Positions 1 through 9,003 of a stretch of DNA of 64,000 nt are shown in pieces. Every line of letters starts with the position of its first letter. Positions within the stretch are counted from its first letter, which is position 1. The position numbers were made by a program, and so were the translations under genes. This stretch comes from an uncultured Atopobium sp. (GTDB lineage: Bacteria; Actinomycetota; Coriobacteriia; Coriobacteriales; Atopobiaceae): contig CAMUON010000001.1 in the NCBI GenBank assembly GCA_947090525.1, positions 124,001-188,000 of the forward strand. Reading direction: 5' to 3'. The notes under the pieces are model-generated. The model searched no databases, had not been told where the DNA came from, and saw nothing but the letters and a program-made list of their open reading frames with translations.

Positions 1-103
1 TCCGGCCAGCATACATTCTTAGATGCTCGCTCAGCCCCGATCTATTTTATAGACTTTTTTGCATGCGTGGCAATACACGCAGCGCCGTTGCCGAAAAATT
101 TCC

Positions 104-1345
104 TCATCCTCGTCGCTCAACAAAGAGGCGGCAGAGATCGTCCAAAAGCGCGCGCGCTTCGTCTGTAAAGAGATCGGGCACAAGTGCAGCTTTTGCATGC
201 GCCAACAGCTTCTGAGCGGTTTCTTTGCTTGCAACATCTGCGCCTGAGCACTTGATGAGCGCAGCCGCCTCTTGTGTGCGCTTGGCTTTTGCTTCAGCGC
301 ATTCTTGCTCGCGGGGCGCTGAGGGATTGAGAAGCGCCTGTAAGCGCTCTTGTTTATTCTGCGGGAGATGGCGCAGCGCATAGAGGCTTAAGTATGTTCG
401 TTTGCCTTCGAGAATATCGCTTCGAAAATCCTTGCCCTGAGCTTTTGAATCGCCAAATATATTTAAGTAATCATCTTGCAGCTGAAACGCAAGCCCTGCT
501 GCTTTGCCAAAGGAGCGAAGAGCTGCAATCGCTCTTTTGGGAGCGTTTGCACATATTGCTCCCAAGACAAGGGGGGTCGCGCACGAATAATAGGCGGTCT
601 TTTTTTGAGCCATCACGAGGTAATCGTCAAGTTCCAGGTCCCAGCACGCGTCTCGTGCCCAGCCAAGATCAAGCGCTTGACCCTCGATGGTTTCTTGCTC
701 CATGCGGCAAAATTCATCGATAAGCGCATGCTTTATCGAAGGCGCGAGGCCTTTCTCCTGCATAATCACCCGAAGGGCATACACGAGCGCGCAGTCGCCC
801 ACATTAAGGGCAAGGCCAATGCCTTCTGTTTTGTAAAGACAGAGTTCTCCTCGACGATACATGCTTCTATCTGCGATATCGTCGTGGATAAGCGCCGCCG
901 TTTGAAAATGCTCGCAGGCGGTGCACATTCTGAGAAGTGTCTCACGCTCTGCGCTATGGTCAAGAAGGGTTTTGTCAAAAAGATATGCGCCCAAAAGCCA
1001 GAGCGCAGGGCGTATGCGTTTGCCTTTTTGCAAAGAAAAATGCGTGAAAGGATCATAGAGATAGCGTTTGAGATCTTCTTTGCTTCTTAGGGTGTAGTCA
1101 GGTGCAGACTCATCTGCTGCGGAGCTGTCTGCAGTGTCTGCACGCACGCCCGCGCGGGCATCGTTTGGGAAAAGCGCTGCTTGCGCGCTACTTTCTTCGA
1201 TTGCGCGTACAAGATGCGGAAGCATCGCGCCAAGAAAACGCTCGAAGGGCTTATCTTGAGATGCGGTTTCTTGTGTATGCGTTGCTTGCGCATCTATGCC
1301 AGGTGCAGCGTGTGTGCATATCGTTTCTTCTTGAGGTTGAGACAT
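104..1345 (-). CDS. Polyprenyl diphosphate synthase (trans-isoprenyl diphosphate synthase)
   Basis: Condenses isopentenyl diphosphate units onto an allylic diphosphate, giving a C15-C20 or longer prenyl chain for quinone or lipid-carrier synthesis. The 413-residue product has the first aspartate-rich motif (DDIAD, about 155-159) and the second (DDYLN, about 291-295, where the last position is Asn, not Asp), plus the GKRIRPAL substrate-binding segment near 108. The family is usually 300-350 residues; here the first 85 residues are a non-conserved, Ala-rich extension. The ATG lies 6 bases after the galE stop, so the two genes are probably co-transcribed. There is no clear Shine-Dalgarno, which suggests translational coupling. 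Chain length cannot be told from sequence alone. Family assignment is sure. Confidence 0.92.
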   Translation of the reverse strand: MSQPQEETICTHAAPGIDAQATHTQETASQDKPFERFLGAMLPHLVRAIEESSAQAALFPNDARAGVRADTADSSAADESAPDYTLRSKEDLKRYLYDPFTHFSLQKGKRIRPALWLLGAYLFDKTLLDHSAERETLLRMCTACEHFQTAALIHDDIADRSMYRRGELCLYKTEGIGLALNVGDCALVYALRVIMQEKGLAPSIKHALIDEFCRMEQETIEGQALDLGWARDACWDLELDDYLVMAQKKTAYYSCATPLVLGAICANAPKRAIAALRSFGKAAGLAFQLQDDYLNIFGDSKAQGKDFRSDILEGKRTYLSLYALRHLPQNKQERLQALLNPSAPREQECAEAKAKRTQEAAALIKCSGADVASKETAQKLLAHAKAALVPDLFTDEARALLDDLCRLFVERRG

Positions 1346-1351
1346 CGGGCG

Positions 1352-2419
1352 TTATGCCTTTTGTGCGCTTGCGTAGCCATCGGGATTTTCCGATTGCCAC
1401 TTCCATGAATCGCGGCACATATCATCGATGGTGTATTGACTTTCCCAGCCCATTTCACGCTTTGCCTTGGAACAGTCGGCATAGTTTGCAGCCACATCGC
1501 CTGCTCTTCTTGGCTCGATAACATAGGGAATCTCGTGTCCACAGGCCTCGGAAAATGCGTGAATGATCTCGAGTACCGATGTCCCCTGTCCGGTCCCCAG
1601 GTTAAAGATCTCGCAGCCCGTTTTGTCCTTCATCCATGCAAGTGCTTGTACGTGGCCTGACGCCAGATCCATCACATGAATGTAGTCTCTCACGCCCGTG
1701 CCATCGGGTGTAGGATAATCATCGCCAAATACGTGCACACAGTCACGTTTGCCTACCGCGGTTTGAGCAACATAGGGCAAAAGATTGTTGGGGATACCCT
1801 TAGGATCTTCTCCCATAAGTCCTGATGGATGCGCACCAATGGGGTTGAAGTAGCGCAAAAGTACGACGCTCCATTCGGGATCAGCATGTGCGGTATCGGC
1901 TAGGATTTGTTCGATCATCCATTTAGTCCAGCCGTAGGGGTTCGTAGCAGGCTTTTTGGGGCTGAGTTCGGTAAGGGGTAAGTGTTCAGGATCGCCGTAG
2001 ACGGTGGCCGAGCTTGAGAAAATAATCGATTTGCAGCCATGTGCGCGCATGCAGTCGATGAGAACGAGGGTGCTCGTCAAGTTGTTGCCGTAGTATTCGA
2101 TCGGTTTCGTTACCGATTCTCCCACCGCTTTGTATCCAGCAAAATGAATAACAGCATCTATATGGTGGGCATCAAATATGCGCGAAAGCGCTGCACGATC
2201 GCATACGTTTTCCTGGTAGAACGTAAGATTTTTGAACGCATCGTCGCCTACAATTTGATGAATGCGATCCAAGACGAGCTTACTCGCGTTTGAAAGATCA
2301 TCGACGATGACAACGCGCGCTCCCTGCTCAAGAAGCGTAAGCGTTGTGTGACTTCCGATAAAGCCCGCGCCGCCCGTGACGAGCACGCACATAGATCCAA
2401 GCTCTTCTTGAGTATTCAT
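1352..2419 (-). CDS. galE: UDP-glucose 4-epimerase
   Basis: Interconverts UDP-glucose and UDP-galactose in the cytoplasm for the Leloir pathway and for glycan precursors. It is an extended short-chain dehydrogenase: N-terminal Rossmann motif VTGGAGFIGSH, the catalytic SSSATVYG segment and the YGWTK (YxxxK) pair. An in-frame ATG sits 5 codons upstream at 2434, but a good GAGGTG Shine-Dalgarno lies directly before the ATG at 2419, so I use that start (355 residues, near the family's usual 330-340). No other gal genes are adjacent; the gene is followed at 6 bases by a prenyl synthase. Confidence 0.95.
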   Translation of the reverse strand: MNTQEELGSMCVLVTGGAGFIGSHTTLTLLEQGARVVIVDDLSNASKLVLDRIHQIVGDDAFKNLTFYQENVCDRAALSRIFDAHHIDAVIHFAGYKAVGESVTKPIEYYGNNLTSTLVLIDCMRAHGCKSIIFSSSATVYGDPEHLPLTELSPKKPATNPYGWTKWMIEQILADTAHADPEWSVVLLRYFNPIGAHPSGLMGEDPKGIPNNLLPYVAQTAVGKRDCVHVFGDDYPTPDGTGVRDYIHVMDLASGHVQALAWMKDKTGCEIFNLGTGQGTSVLEIIHAFSEACGHEIPYVIEPRRAGDVAANYADCSKAKREMGWESQYTIDDMCRDSWKWQSENPDGYASAQKA

Positions 2420-2541
2420 AAGCACCTCGTTCATTGATGTGGAAAACCGCGCCCATGCGCCTACCTTTACGTTTGCGCAGCTAGAGCGCGATATAGATGA
2501 TGCGATTGCACCATTGGCGCGGCTTCATATATGCTGTGCTT

Positions 2542-2547
2542 ATTATA
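2542..2547 (-). promoter_or_regulatory. Candidate -10 box for galE
   Basis: On the minus strand this reads TATAAT, a perfect sigma-70 -10 hexamer, about 120 bases before the galE start in the gap after the ECF fusion gene. No convincing -35 lies at 16-18 bases, so the call rests on the -10 alone. Confidence 0.35.
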
Positions 2548-2577
2548 ACGCGTAACCCCCGCTTCATTTTGCAAGCG

Positions 2578-5424
2578 CTAGAGCAATGAAGAGTGTAGAG
2601 CCAAAAAACAGTGAAGACACAAATATATAATGCTCGCAAAGAGTACCACCCACTCCCGCGTTCCAAATTCCATCCGTCTCCAGCTGCTTCGTTTCATTTC
2701 TGCATGATAATGTCTCGCATCAAGCGCCTGAGCAACCAGTTTTGCATGGATGAGTGCGCTTGCAAAGAGAGCTGGCAAGATGCGATGCGCATAGGTAATG
2801 AGCGTGAGCATGCTACTTTTTCTGCTCGTTTGGCCTGCTTCTTGGCAGCGTACGGTATCAATGAGCGCTCTTGCTTCGTGCGATAGAAGTGGTACAAAAC
2901 GAAGCATAAGCGCGAACGTGCAGCCAAGCTCACGATTAGGAAAGCCGAATCTTCTCAGTGGCTCAAAAAGCGTCTCGAACGCATGTGCAAACTCGGTTGT
3001 TTGCGTGCTGGTGAGCATAATGTGCACCGCGCACAGTGCAAACAGCATGCGTATGGCATAGATGAAAGCTGTGTATATGCCTTGTACATACAGCGTACAT
3101 GGCCCAATCGCGAGCAGAGGCTCACCTTCCTGGATAAAGAAGCAATTGCACAGAAACACGCATATGAGCACATAGACGATAGGCAGGAGCGCATTGATCA
3201 GGCGCTTGGGGCTGAGCTTTGCCATCACCATAAGGGCTGCAGCTCCCACGGCAACAGTTGCGAGTTCGACCATGTTTGAGCACGTAAATGCCAGTACAAG
3301 GTATGCGGATACAAGACAGATCTTGAGGCAGGGATTGAGCGCGCATAACATGCTTGAAGGAGCGGGAAGAGCGACGTGATCTGTGCGGAGCGTCGTGTGC
3401 GCGAGCTTTGGCGCATGATCTAGCTGTGACTTTTTCTGCTGCGTACGATGCGATTGTGACTGCGGTGCTTGCGCGCGTGGGCACTGCGATTGTGGTTGCG
3501 GCTTTTTCTGCGGAGAGCATGCAATCCGCGGACAGTTGTTCGATCTCAAAAGCATATCCAGATTATGCAATAAATCCGTGCTCGTTATGCACATATCGAG
3601 ATTCAGCCCGCCTTCGCGCATAAGCGCTGCGGCCCATTGCTCTGCCAGTGGAAGGCCGAGGCCATAGCTTTTTAACTGTGCTTCATGTTGAGGCCTAAAT
3701 ACCATGGCGGGCGTTCCTTGCATAACGACTGAACCCTTATGAAGGACATAGATGTAGTCTGCCCGCGCCGCTTCTTCCATATTGTGTGTGGTATATATGC
3801 AGGTATAGCGGGGTGGAAGCGCGATCATCAACTCGAATACATCGCGCGCGCTATACGGGTCGAGCCCGCTTGTGATCTCGTCGAAGAGCATGAGCGCTTC
3901 TCCCATTGCACATACCTGTGCAACGGCAGCTTTTCGCGCTTCACCTCGGGATATGCAAAATGGCGAGCGATCTTTTTTGTCCAAAAGTCCCACAGCTGCA
4001 AGCGCTTGCGCGGCCTTTTGTGCCGCATCTTGCGCGTTCCATCCTCGTGCTGTAAGCACGCGCGCTACGTCTTCTTGAATGCTGGTTGAGAACAATTGTT
4101 TCTCGGGGTTTTGCATCACAAAGCCTACGTGCGTAAGGAGCTTGTTTTGGGCAGCTGTGGGCGTAAGCGTTTGATTATCGTACTGAATGGTGCCTGTTTG
4201 TGTAGCGACAAGTCCCGATAACATGCGCAAGAGGGTCGATTTTCCAGATCCTCCTTCGCCTATGAGAGCATATCTTTTTCCGCGTTCAATCTGAAGCGTG
4301 ATATCCGATACGCCGCGGCACTCGTCTCCCTCTGTGCGCCCATAGCGAAAACTCACCCGGTCAAGGGAAAGAAAAGGGAGCGCGCGTGCGCTTGATTGTT
4401 CTGTTAGCGTGTGCGCAGGCGTGAGCGCGTGCCCAAGCGGCGTTTCGGGCTTCGTGTTGAGTGTACTTTCGTGTCCGCCGTGAGCTGCGCTTTCGTGTGC
4501 ATCACTAGCTGCGGTTTGAGTGTTTGCGCTAAGTCTTCGCGCGAGCGCTTGTGCAAACGCAGTTTTTGACCGAATAGCTGGCATATCAAGTCCATGGCAA
4601 TTGCAAAGCGCCTGGATACGAAAACAAAGCGGTGCAGAAAGACCAAGTGCCTGCAAGCGCTTCTCATCAGAAAAAAGCACATCCGGCGTCGTATCGCAGA
4701 CGATGCGCCCCTTATCAAGCACGATCACGCGCGTCGCGTCGAGCACATCTTCCATCAAATGCGTAACGTGCACGATCGTAGCAGCAGCCTTTGCATAGCT
4801 TCGAATTGTGCGCATAAGTGTTTTTCGCGCCCACAGATCAAGCTGAGCTGCAGGCTCATCAAGCACTAAGATCTCAGGATCAAGCGCAAGCGCGCCTGCA
4901 AGCGCGAGCCGTTGTTTTTGACCGCCCGAAAGCTCAAACGGATCTGTGCGGGCGTAGGTCATCAGATGTGTGCGCGTGAGCTCTCGTGTGACCCGCTTGG
5001 TAATTTCGTCTGAATCGAGTTCTAAATTTTCCGGTCCAAAGGCAACATCAGACGCTACTTCCTGCGTTACAAATTGATCGTCAGGATTTTGAAATACGTA
5101 TCCAAGCTGGGTTTGAGCGTGTGCATAGGAGTTAAAGTCTTTGCGCCCATCGTGCAAGACGCAAGCGTTAAGCAAACACACATGCCCTTCATCGGGAGCA
5201 AGAAGACCTGCGATGACCTTGGCAAGGGTAGATTTGCCCGATCCATTTGCTCCTACGATCGCTATGTATTCGCCGACGTGTGCGCTAAGCGTTATATCGG
5301 CAAGCGCGCGCGTCTCGCCAAAAGAGACGCCTACCCCTTCGAGCGAAAACGCGAGGTGCTCACCTGTTGTGTGTGCGTACGTGTCTGGATGCATATCTGG
5401 GTGTTTGCGCGTATCTTGCTGCAT
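2578..5424 (-). CDS. ECF transporter energy module, fused ATPase-ATPase-EcfT
   Basis: One 948-residue chain that would supply the whole energising module of an energy-coupling factor vitamin importer. Domain 1 (about 25-275) is an intact ABC ATPase: Walker A GANGSGKS near 58-65, signature LSGGQKQR near 165-172, Walker B ILVLDE near 185-190. Domain 2 (about 350-595) has Walker A GEGGSGKST near 389-397 and LMLFDE near 511-516, but its signature reads ISRGE (491-495), not LSGGQ. Low-complexity linkers (about 300-350 and 635-690) lead to a CbiQ/EcfT-like membrane domain (about 695-948), with an ARH motif near the end that would contact the ATPases. It starts 19 bases after the riboflavin S component, so it is probably a dedicated riboflavin system. 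A and T are normally separate genes. Confidence 0.9.
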   Translation of the reverse strand: MQQDTRKHPDMHPDTYAHTTGEHLAFSLEGVGVSFGETRALADITLSAHVGEYIAIVGANGSGKSTLAKVIAGLLAPDEGHVCLLNACVLHDGRKDFNSYAHAQTQLGYVFQNPDDQFVTQEVASDVAFGPENLELDSDEITKRVTRELTRTHLMTYARTDPFELSGGQKQRLALAGALALDPEILVLDEPAAQLDLWARKTLMRTIRSYAKAAATIVHVTHLMEDVLDATRVIVLDKGRIVCDTTPDVLFSDEKRLQALGLSAPLCFRIQALCNCHGLDMPAIRSKTAFAQALARRLSANTQTAASDAHESAAHGGHESTLNTKPETPLGHALTPAHTLTEQSSARALPFLSLDRVSFRYGRTEGDECRGVSDITLQIERGKRYALIGEGGSGKSTLLRMLSGLVATQTGTIQYDNQTLTPTAAQNKLLTHVGFVMQNPEKQLFSTSIQEDVARVLTARGWNAQDAAQKAAQALAAVGLLDKKDRSPFCISRGEARKAAVAQVCAMGEALMLFDEITSGLDPYSARDVFELMIALPPRYTCIYTTHNMEEAARADYIYVLHKGSVVMQGTPAMVFRPQHEAQLKSYGLGLPLAEQWAAALMREGGLNLDMCITSTDLLHNLDMLLRSNNCPRIACSPQKKPQPQSQCPRAQAPQSQSHRTQQKKSQLDHAPKLAHTTLRTDHVALPAPSSMLCALNPCLKICLVSAYLVLAFTCSNMVELATVAVGAAALMVMAKLSPKRLINALLPIVYVLICVFLCNCFFIQEGEPLLAIGPCTLYVQGIYTAFIYAIRMLFALCAVHIMLTSTQTTEFAHAFETLFEPLRRFGFPNRELGCTFALMLRFVPLLSHEARALIDTVRCQEAGQTSRKSSMLTLITYAHRILPALFASALIHAKLVAQALDARHYHAEMKRSSWRRMEFGTREWVVLFASIIYLCLHCFLALHSSLL

Positions 5425-5443
5425 GAAATCGCTTCACAATGAG

Positions 5444-6178
5444 TTAGCGCGTGAATAGCGTGCGTGTAATACGCCGAGCAGGTCCCAAGACTGCAAGGAA
5501 GATGATGCTATTGAGCACGAGTTTGATCAGATTAAAAGGAAGCAGCAAAGGCACGATCATCGCCACTACGACTTCAAACGGTGCTTTTGTATACAGAGGT
5601 GTGATGATAAGATTTGCGCCCAAGCACACAATAAGGCAGATAAGCGCACTTATCACAAGCCCTATGACAAGGCCTATACGATGTGGAAATCTGCGATATA
5701 TGAGGCTTACGGGTACGACAAAGCTAAGACATGAAATGCTCGCCATGAACGCCCCAAAAACGCCGGTAGCTGTGCCAATATGCACGAGATAGGGGATAAT
5801 GCTCAGCACAACAGCCATGCCCGGCCCAAACAAAGCTCCTCCTAGGAGCGCAACCACAACCGAGGGGTCGTATTTAAGCCACGTAATTCCTGGCATAATG
5901 GGAAATTCAAGCATAAGAGTGCAGAGCGCGCTTAAGCTGCTGAGGAGTGCGCAAAGGGCAATTTGCTGCGTTGACCAGGACCTTGTACGCGCGCGCGTGG
6001 CGTGTGTGCTGTCGATATACGAAACCGCAGACTTATTTTTCGGCGTATCACCACGAGAAACCGCAGGTGCGTGATGCGTATCGCTTTGAGATGCCGTGTC
6101 TGTGTTGTGTGTATTGTTGCAATGGGCGCAAGCAGCGCCTTTTGTAGCTTCATGCGAAGCCGAATGTGTATCACACAT
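5444..6178 (-). CDS. ribU: ECF transporter S component, probably riboflavin-specific
   Basis: Substrate-binding membrane subunit of an ECF importer. The last 170 residues hold about six hydrophobic segments in ECF S-component layout, beginning with a QQIALCALLSSLSALCTL-like first helix followed by an FPIMPGITWLKYDPS segment. Riboflavin specificity is inferred from the FMN riboswitch immediately upstream. The first 70 residues are a soluble extension rich in His, Thr, Ser and Ala that the family normally lacks. An open frame runs up to 6244 but overlaps the riboswitch; the ATG at 6178 has AGGAG at the right distance, giving 244 residues. It is the first gene of an operon with the A-A-T fusion. 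Confidence 0.82.
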   Translation of the reverse strand: MCDTHSASHEATKGAACAHCNNTHNTDTASQSDTHHAPAVSRGDTPKNKSAVSYIDSTHATRARTRSWSTQQIALCALLSSLSALCTLMLEFPIMPGITWLKYDPSVVVALLGGALFGPGMAVVLSIIPYLVHIGTATGVFGAFMASISCLSFVVPVSLIYRRFPHRIGLVIGLVISALICLIVCLGANLIITPLYTKAPFEVVVAMIVPLLLPFNLIKLVLNSIIFLAVLGPARRITRTLFTR

Positions 6179-6188
6179 AGTGTCTCCT

Positions 6189-6309
6189 GTTTCTTTCATC
6201 CGGACTATACCGTTGGCCCTGGATTCTAACCAGGTCAGCCACATGTGGCGCGCGGGCTTAGCACAAAAGCGCCTTACCGCCAGTGGGGACTTACACCCCG
6301 CCCTGAAAC
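6189..6309 (-). promoter_or_regulatory. FMN riboswitch (RFN element)
   Basis: The minus strand carries the conserved RFN blocks in order: GGGCGGGGTGTAAGTCCCC, ACTGGCGGTAA, GCCCGCGCG, TGGTTAGAATCCAGGGCC and GGTATAGTCCGGATGAAAG. P1 can form between GTTTC at the 5' end and GAAAC at the 3' end. The 3' arm of P1 is followed at once by the AGGAG ribosome-binding site of the S-component gene, leaving no room for a separate terminator hairpin, so control is probably at translation initiation. FMN binding would shut off riboflavin uptake. Confidence 0.95.
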
Positions 6310-6382
6310 TTAGTACTACGCTAGCATGTATACCCGTATGAAAGCAAGTCTTTCTGTGCGCTGCTTCTTTTTCGCAGTCGTT

Positions 6383-6411
6383 TTGTGCGCGGCGTCACAC
6401 TTGGCTATACT
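6383..6411 (+). promoter_or_regulatory. Candidate promoter for murB
   Basis: TTGTGC at 6383-6388 and TATACT at 6406-6411 are separated by 17 bases, about 90 bases before the murB start. The -10 matches five of six consensus positions; the -35 matches mainly in TTG. Confidence 0.45.
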
Positions 6412-6500
6412 AGAGAGTTGTATCGAGGGTGTCTTTGCACTTCTGTTCAGATCCCGCGCATACAAGAATGTGAGCCCAACCAAAGGAGCGTGATTAAGGC

Positions 6501-7478
6501 ATGTCTGACAGTGCCGATCATTTGCAACGTTTAGCTGCACAAATGCAATCCATCGTAGGCACCGACAACGTGTTGTTGGACGAAGTTTTGAGTGAACATA
6601 CAACCTTTCATATAGGTGGTCCCGCGGATATTTTTGTAACGCCTGAGACACCTGAGGATGTTCAAGAATTGGTGGCATTGTGCCGCGCCGCCGCGGTAGA
6701 TTTCTTTATTTTGGGGCGCGGATCGGATCTTTTGGTTGATGACGAAGGATTTCGGGGGGTTGTTATTGCCCTTTCCGAAGGATTAGTAAATGTAAGCGCA
6801 AACGGCGAGACAATGACCTGTCAAGCAGGCGTGACCCTGCGCGAAGCTTCAGAAATGGCTTGTGAACTGGGGCTTTCTGGTCTTGAATTTGCGTGCGGGA
6901 TTCCGGGATCTGTGGGCGGCGCATGCTTTATGAATGCGGGCGCCTATGGCGGGGCAATTTCTGACGTATTGAGCTCAATTAGAGCCCTTATGCCCGATGG
7001 CTCCATAGCTACGATTCCGCATGAAGAACTACACCTGGGATATCGCAAGTCGCGCGTCAAAGACGAACATTTGGTGGTGCTTTCCGCGACGTTTTCGCTG
7101 CATGAGGGCTCGCCCGAGCAGATTCGCAACAAGATGGACGATCTTACTTGTGCGCGCGAAGAAAAGCAGCCGCTTGAATTTGCAAGCGCAGGGTCTACCT
7201 TTAAGCGCCCCGAAGGGCATTTCGTAGGAAAACTGGTTACCGATGCCGGCCTTAAGGGATATCGTGTAGGTGATGCGTGCGTAAGCGAAAAGCATGCGGG
7301 CTTTGTGATCAATGTGGGACATGCAAGTTCAAAGGATGTGCACGCGGTGATTGAGCATGTACAAGCCGAGGTCAAGCGCCAGTTTGGCGTGGAACTTGAG
7401 CCAGAAATCCTCTTTGTGGGAGGGCCCATGCCTGCAGCTCACACGCCGGCACAAACGCCTGCATCTACACAAGCGTAA
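6501..7478 (+). CDS. murB: UDP-N-acetylenolpyruvoylglucosamine reductase
   Basis: FAD- and NADPH-dependent cytoplasmic enzyme that reduces UDP-GlcNAc-enolpyruvate to UDP-MurNAc for peptidoglycan. The 325-residue protein has the FAD-binding FHIGGPADIF and GRGSDLLV motifs near the start, GIPGSVGGACFMNAGAYGG in the middle, YRKSRVK, the AGSTFKRP segment with the catalytic Ser, and the terminal EPEILFVGG. These are type I MurB landmarks at normal spacing. The last 15 residues are an Ala/Thr/Pro tail. A GGAG lies about 13 bases before the ATG, rather far, but no other start fits. It is a stand-alone gene between divergent and convergent neighbours. Confidence 0.96.
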   Translation: MSDSADHLQRLAAQMQSIVGTDNVLLDEVLSEHTTFHIGGPADIFVTPETPEDVQELVALCRAAAVDFFILGRGSDLLVDDEGFRGVVIALSEGLVNVSANGETMTCQAGVTLREASEMACELGLSGLEFACGIPGSVGGACFMNAGAYGGAISDVLSSIRALMPDGSIATIPHEELHLGYRKSRVKDEHLVVLSATFSLHEGSPEQIRNKMDDLTCAREEKQPLEFASAGSTFKRPEGHFVGKLVTDAGLKGYRVGDACVSEKHAGFVINVGHASSKDVHAVIEHVQAEVKRQFGVELEPEILFVGGPMPAAHTPAQTPASTQA

Positions 7479-7482
7479 ACGC

Positions 7483-7503
7483 ATGCGCGCTTGTTGCGCG
7501 CAT
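7483..7503 (+). terminator. Hairpin after murB
   Basis: ATGCGCGC and GCGCGCAT form an 8-bp stem with loop TTGTT, just after the murB stop and before a convergent gene. No T run follows, so this is at best a weak or factor-assisted terminator. Confidence 0.4.
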
Positions 7504-7564
7504 AATTCATGCGAAATTATATATACTGCTCGTGTCACTTCGCCAGAAGCGCGCAAACGCCCGC

Positions 7565-8929
7565 TTAGTTCTTCAGTGAATTAAGCGGCGCGGGGAAATG
7601 ACCGCCGCGATGTGCCAATACCTGGCCTGCATAGGCATTCACGGGCATTACGGGCGATGCTCCAAAGAGCCCGCCAAATTCGAGCATATCGCCCACCTGT
7701 TTGCCGATTGCGGGAATAAGGCGCACGGCTGTCGTTTTGTTGTTGATGACGCCGATAGCCATTTCGTCGGCAATGATACCTGCGATCGTCTCTACTGAAG
7801 TGTCACCGGGGATAGCAATCATATCCAAACCAACACTACATACGCAGGTCATAGCCTCGAGCTTTTCGAGGCTGAGAGCACCCTCGCTCGCAGCTGCGAT
7901 CATGCCAGCATCTTCAGATACGGGAATAAAGGCGCCCGAAAGTCCACCCACAGAAGAGCTTGCCATGACGCCGCCTTTTTTGACTGCGTCGTTTAACAGC
8001 GCAAGCGCACAGGTTGTACCAGGGCCTCCGCAGGTATCTACTCCTATAGTCTCAAGAATTTTTGCGACAGAATCTTGCGCGAGGGGAGTAGGAGCAAGCG
8101 AAAGGTCAACGATGCCTTTCGTTGCGTGCAAGCGCTTGGCTGCTTCGCGGCTGATGAGCTCACCTACGCGTGTAATCTTAAATGCCGTTTTCTTGATGGT
8201 TTCGCTGACTTCGTCGAGGCTTGCGCTTGGCGAAAGCGCACGTAGAGATGCGTCCATAACGCCTGGTCCCGATACACCTACATGGATGACGCAATCGTCC
8301 TCGCCGCCTCCGTGAACTGCTCCTGCCATAAAGGGCGAGTCTTCCACCATATTTGAAAACACCACGAGCTTCGCAGCGCCGTAGCAATTTTCATCTTTGG
8401 TGAGTTCGGCTACGTTCTTTACGGTTTTTGCCATGAGAAGCACGGCATCCATATTGATACCCGCTCTGAGAGTAGCTACATTTACCGAGGAACAGACATG
8501 TTTTGTGGAAGCAAGTGCTTGAGGAATGCTTGCGATCAAACGTCTATCGCACGCTCCAATTCCTTTGTGGACGAGTGCAGAAAAGCCGCCAATAAAGTCG
8601 ATACCAAGGGTTTCGGCTGCACGATCGAGGGTTTGCGCAACAGGGCTTAGGTCTTCGTCTTTGCAGGCAGCGCAGACAAAGGAAAGAGGCGTTACCGAGA
8701 CGCGCTTATTTGCGATGGGGATGCCGTATTCGCGTTCCAGATCTTCGGCTACTTCTACCAGGTGCTCTGCGCGTGTAACGATGCGTTCGTATATGCGCTT
8801 CGAGAGCGTTTTCATATCTTCATGCGCGCATTCATACAGGGAGATTCCCATGGTTATCGTGCGCAAATCGAGTGCCTGTTCGCCAACCATTGTTCTGGTT
8901 TCGTATATCTCTTGAGCGGTAATTGCCAT
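7565..8929 (-). CDS. UPF0210 (DUF711) family protein, PFL-like fold
   Basis: A 454-residue protein matching the UPF0210/DUF711 family by its start (ETRTMVGEQALDLRTITMGISL), the FIGGFSALVHKG segment, the Gly/Ser-rich CGGPGTTCALALL region and the conserved end with MPVNAYAGQVLAHRGGHFPAPLNSLKN-like sequence. Structures of the family show a pyruvate formate-lyase-like barrel, but no enzymatic role is established. In many Gram-positives it sits beside an ACT-domain protein; no such gene is seen here. GGGAG sits 5 bases before the ATG. It lies 74 bases downstream of a HAD phosphatase on the same strand. Family sure, function unknown. Confidence 0.88.
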   Translation of the reverse strand: MAITAQEIYETRTMVGEQALDLRTITMGISLYECAHEDMKTLSKRIYERIVTRAEHLVEVAEDLEREYGIPIANKRVSVTPLSFVCAACKDEDLSPVAQTLDRAAETLGIDFIGGFSALVHKGIGACDRRLIASIPQALASTKHVCSSVNVATLRAGINMDAVLLMAKTVKNVAELTKDENCYGAAKLVVFSNMVEDSPFMAGAVHGGGEDDCVIHVGVSGPGVMDASLRALSPSASLDEVSETIKKTAFKITRVGELISREAAKRLHATKGIVDLSLAPTPLAQDSVAKILETIGVDTCGGPGTTCALALLNDAVKKGGVMASSSVGGLSGAFIPVSEDAGMIAAASEGALSLEKLEAMTCVCSVGLDMIAIPGDTSVETIAGIIADEMAIGVINNKTTAVRLIPAIGKQVGDMLEFGGLFGASPVMPVNAYAGQVLAHRGGHFPAPLNSLKN

Positions 8930-9003
8930 GGCGTCTCCCTTGGTCTTGTGGTTAGATCTGGGTCATGCTGTTGTGCTATGTTCTTAAGCTATTTTAAGCT
9001 ATT

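Noticed and set aside
31..381. 116-codon minus-strand frame at the window start ending in a CVYCHACKKVYK-like segment
   Set aside because: It overlaps the 3' part of the prenyl synthase gene in another phase; the CxxC-like end is short and probably chance.
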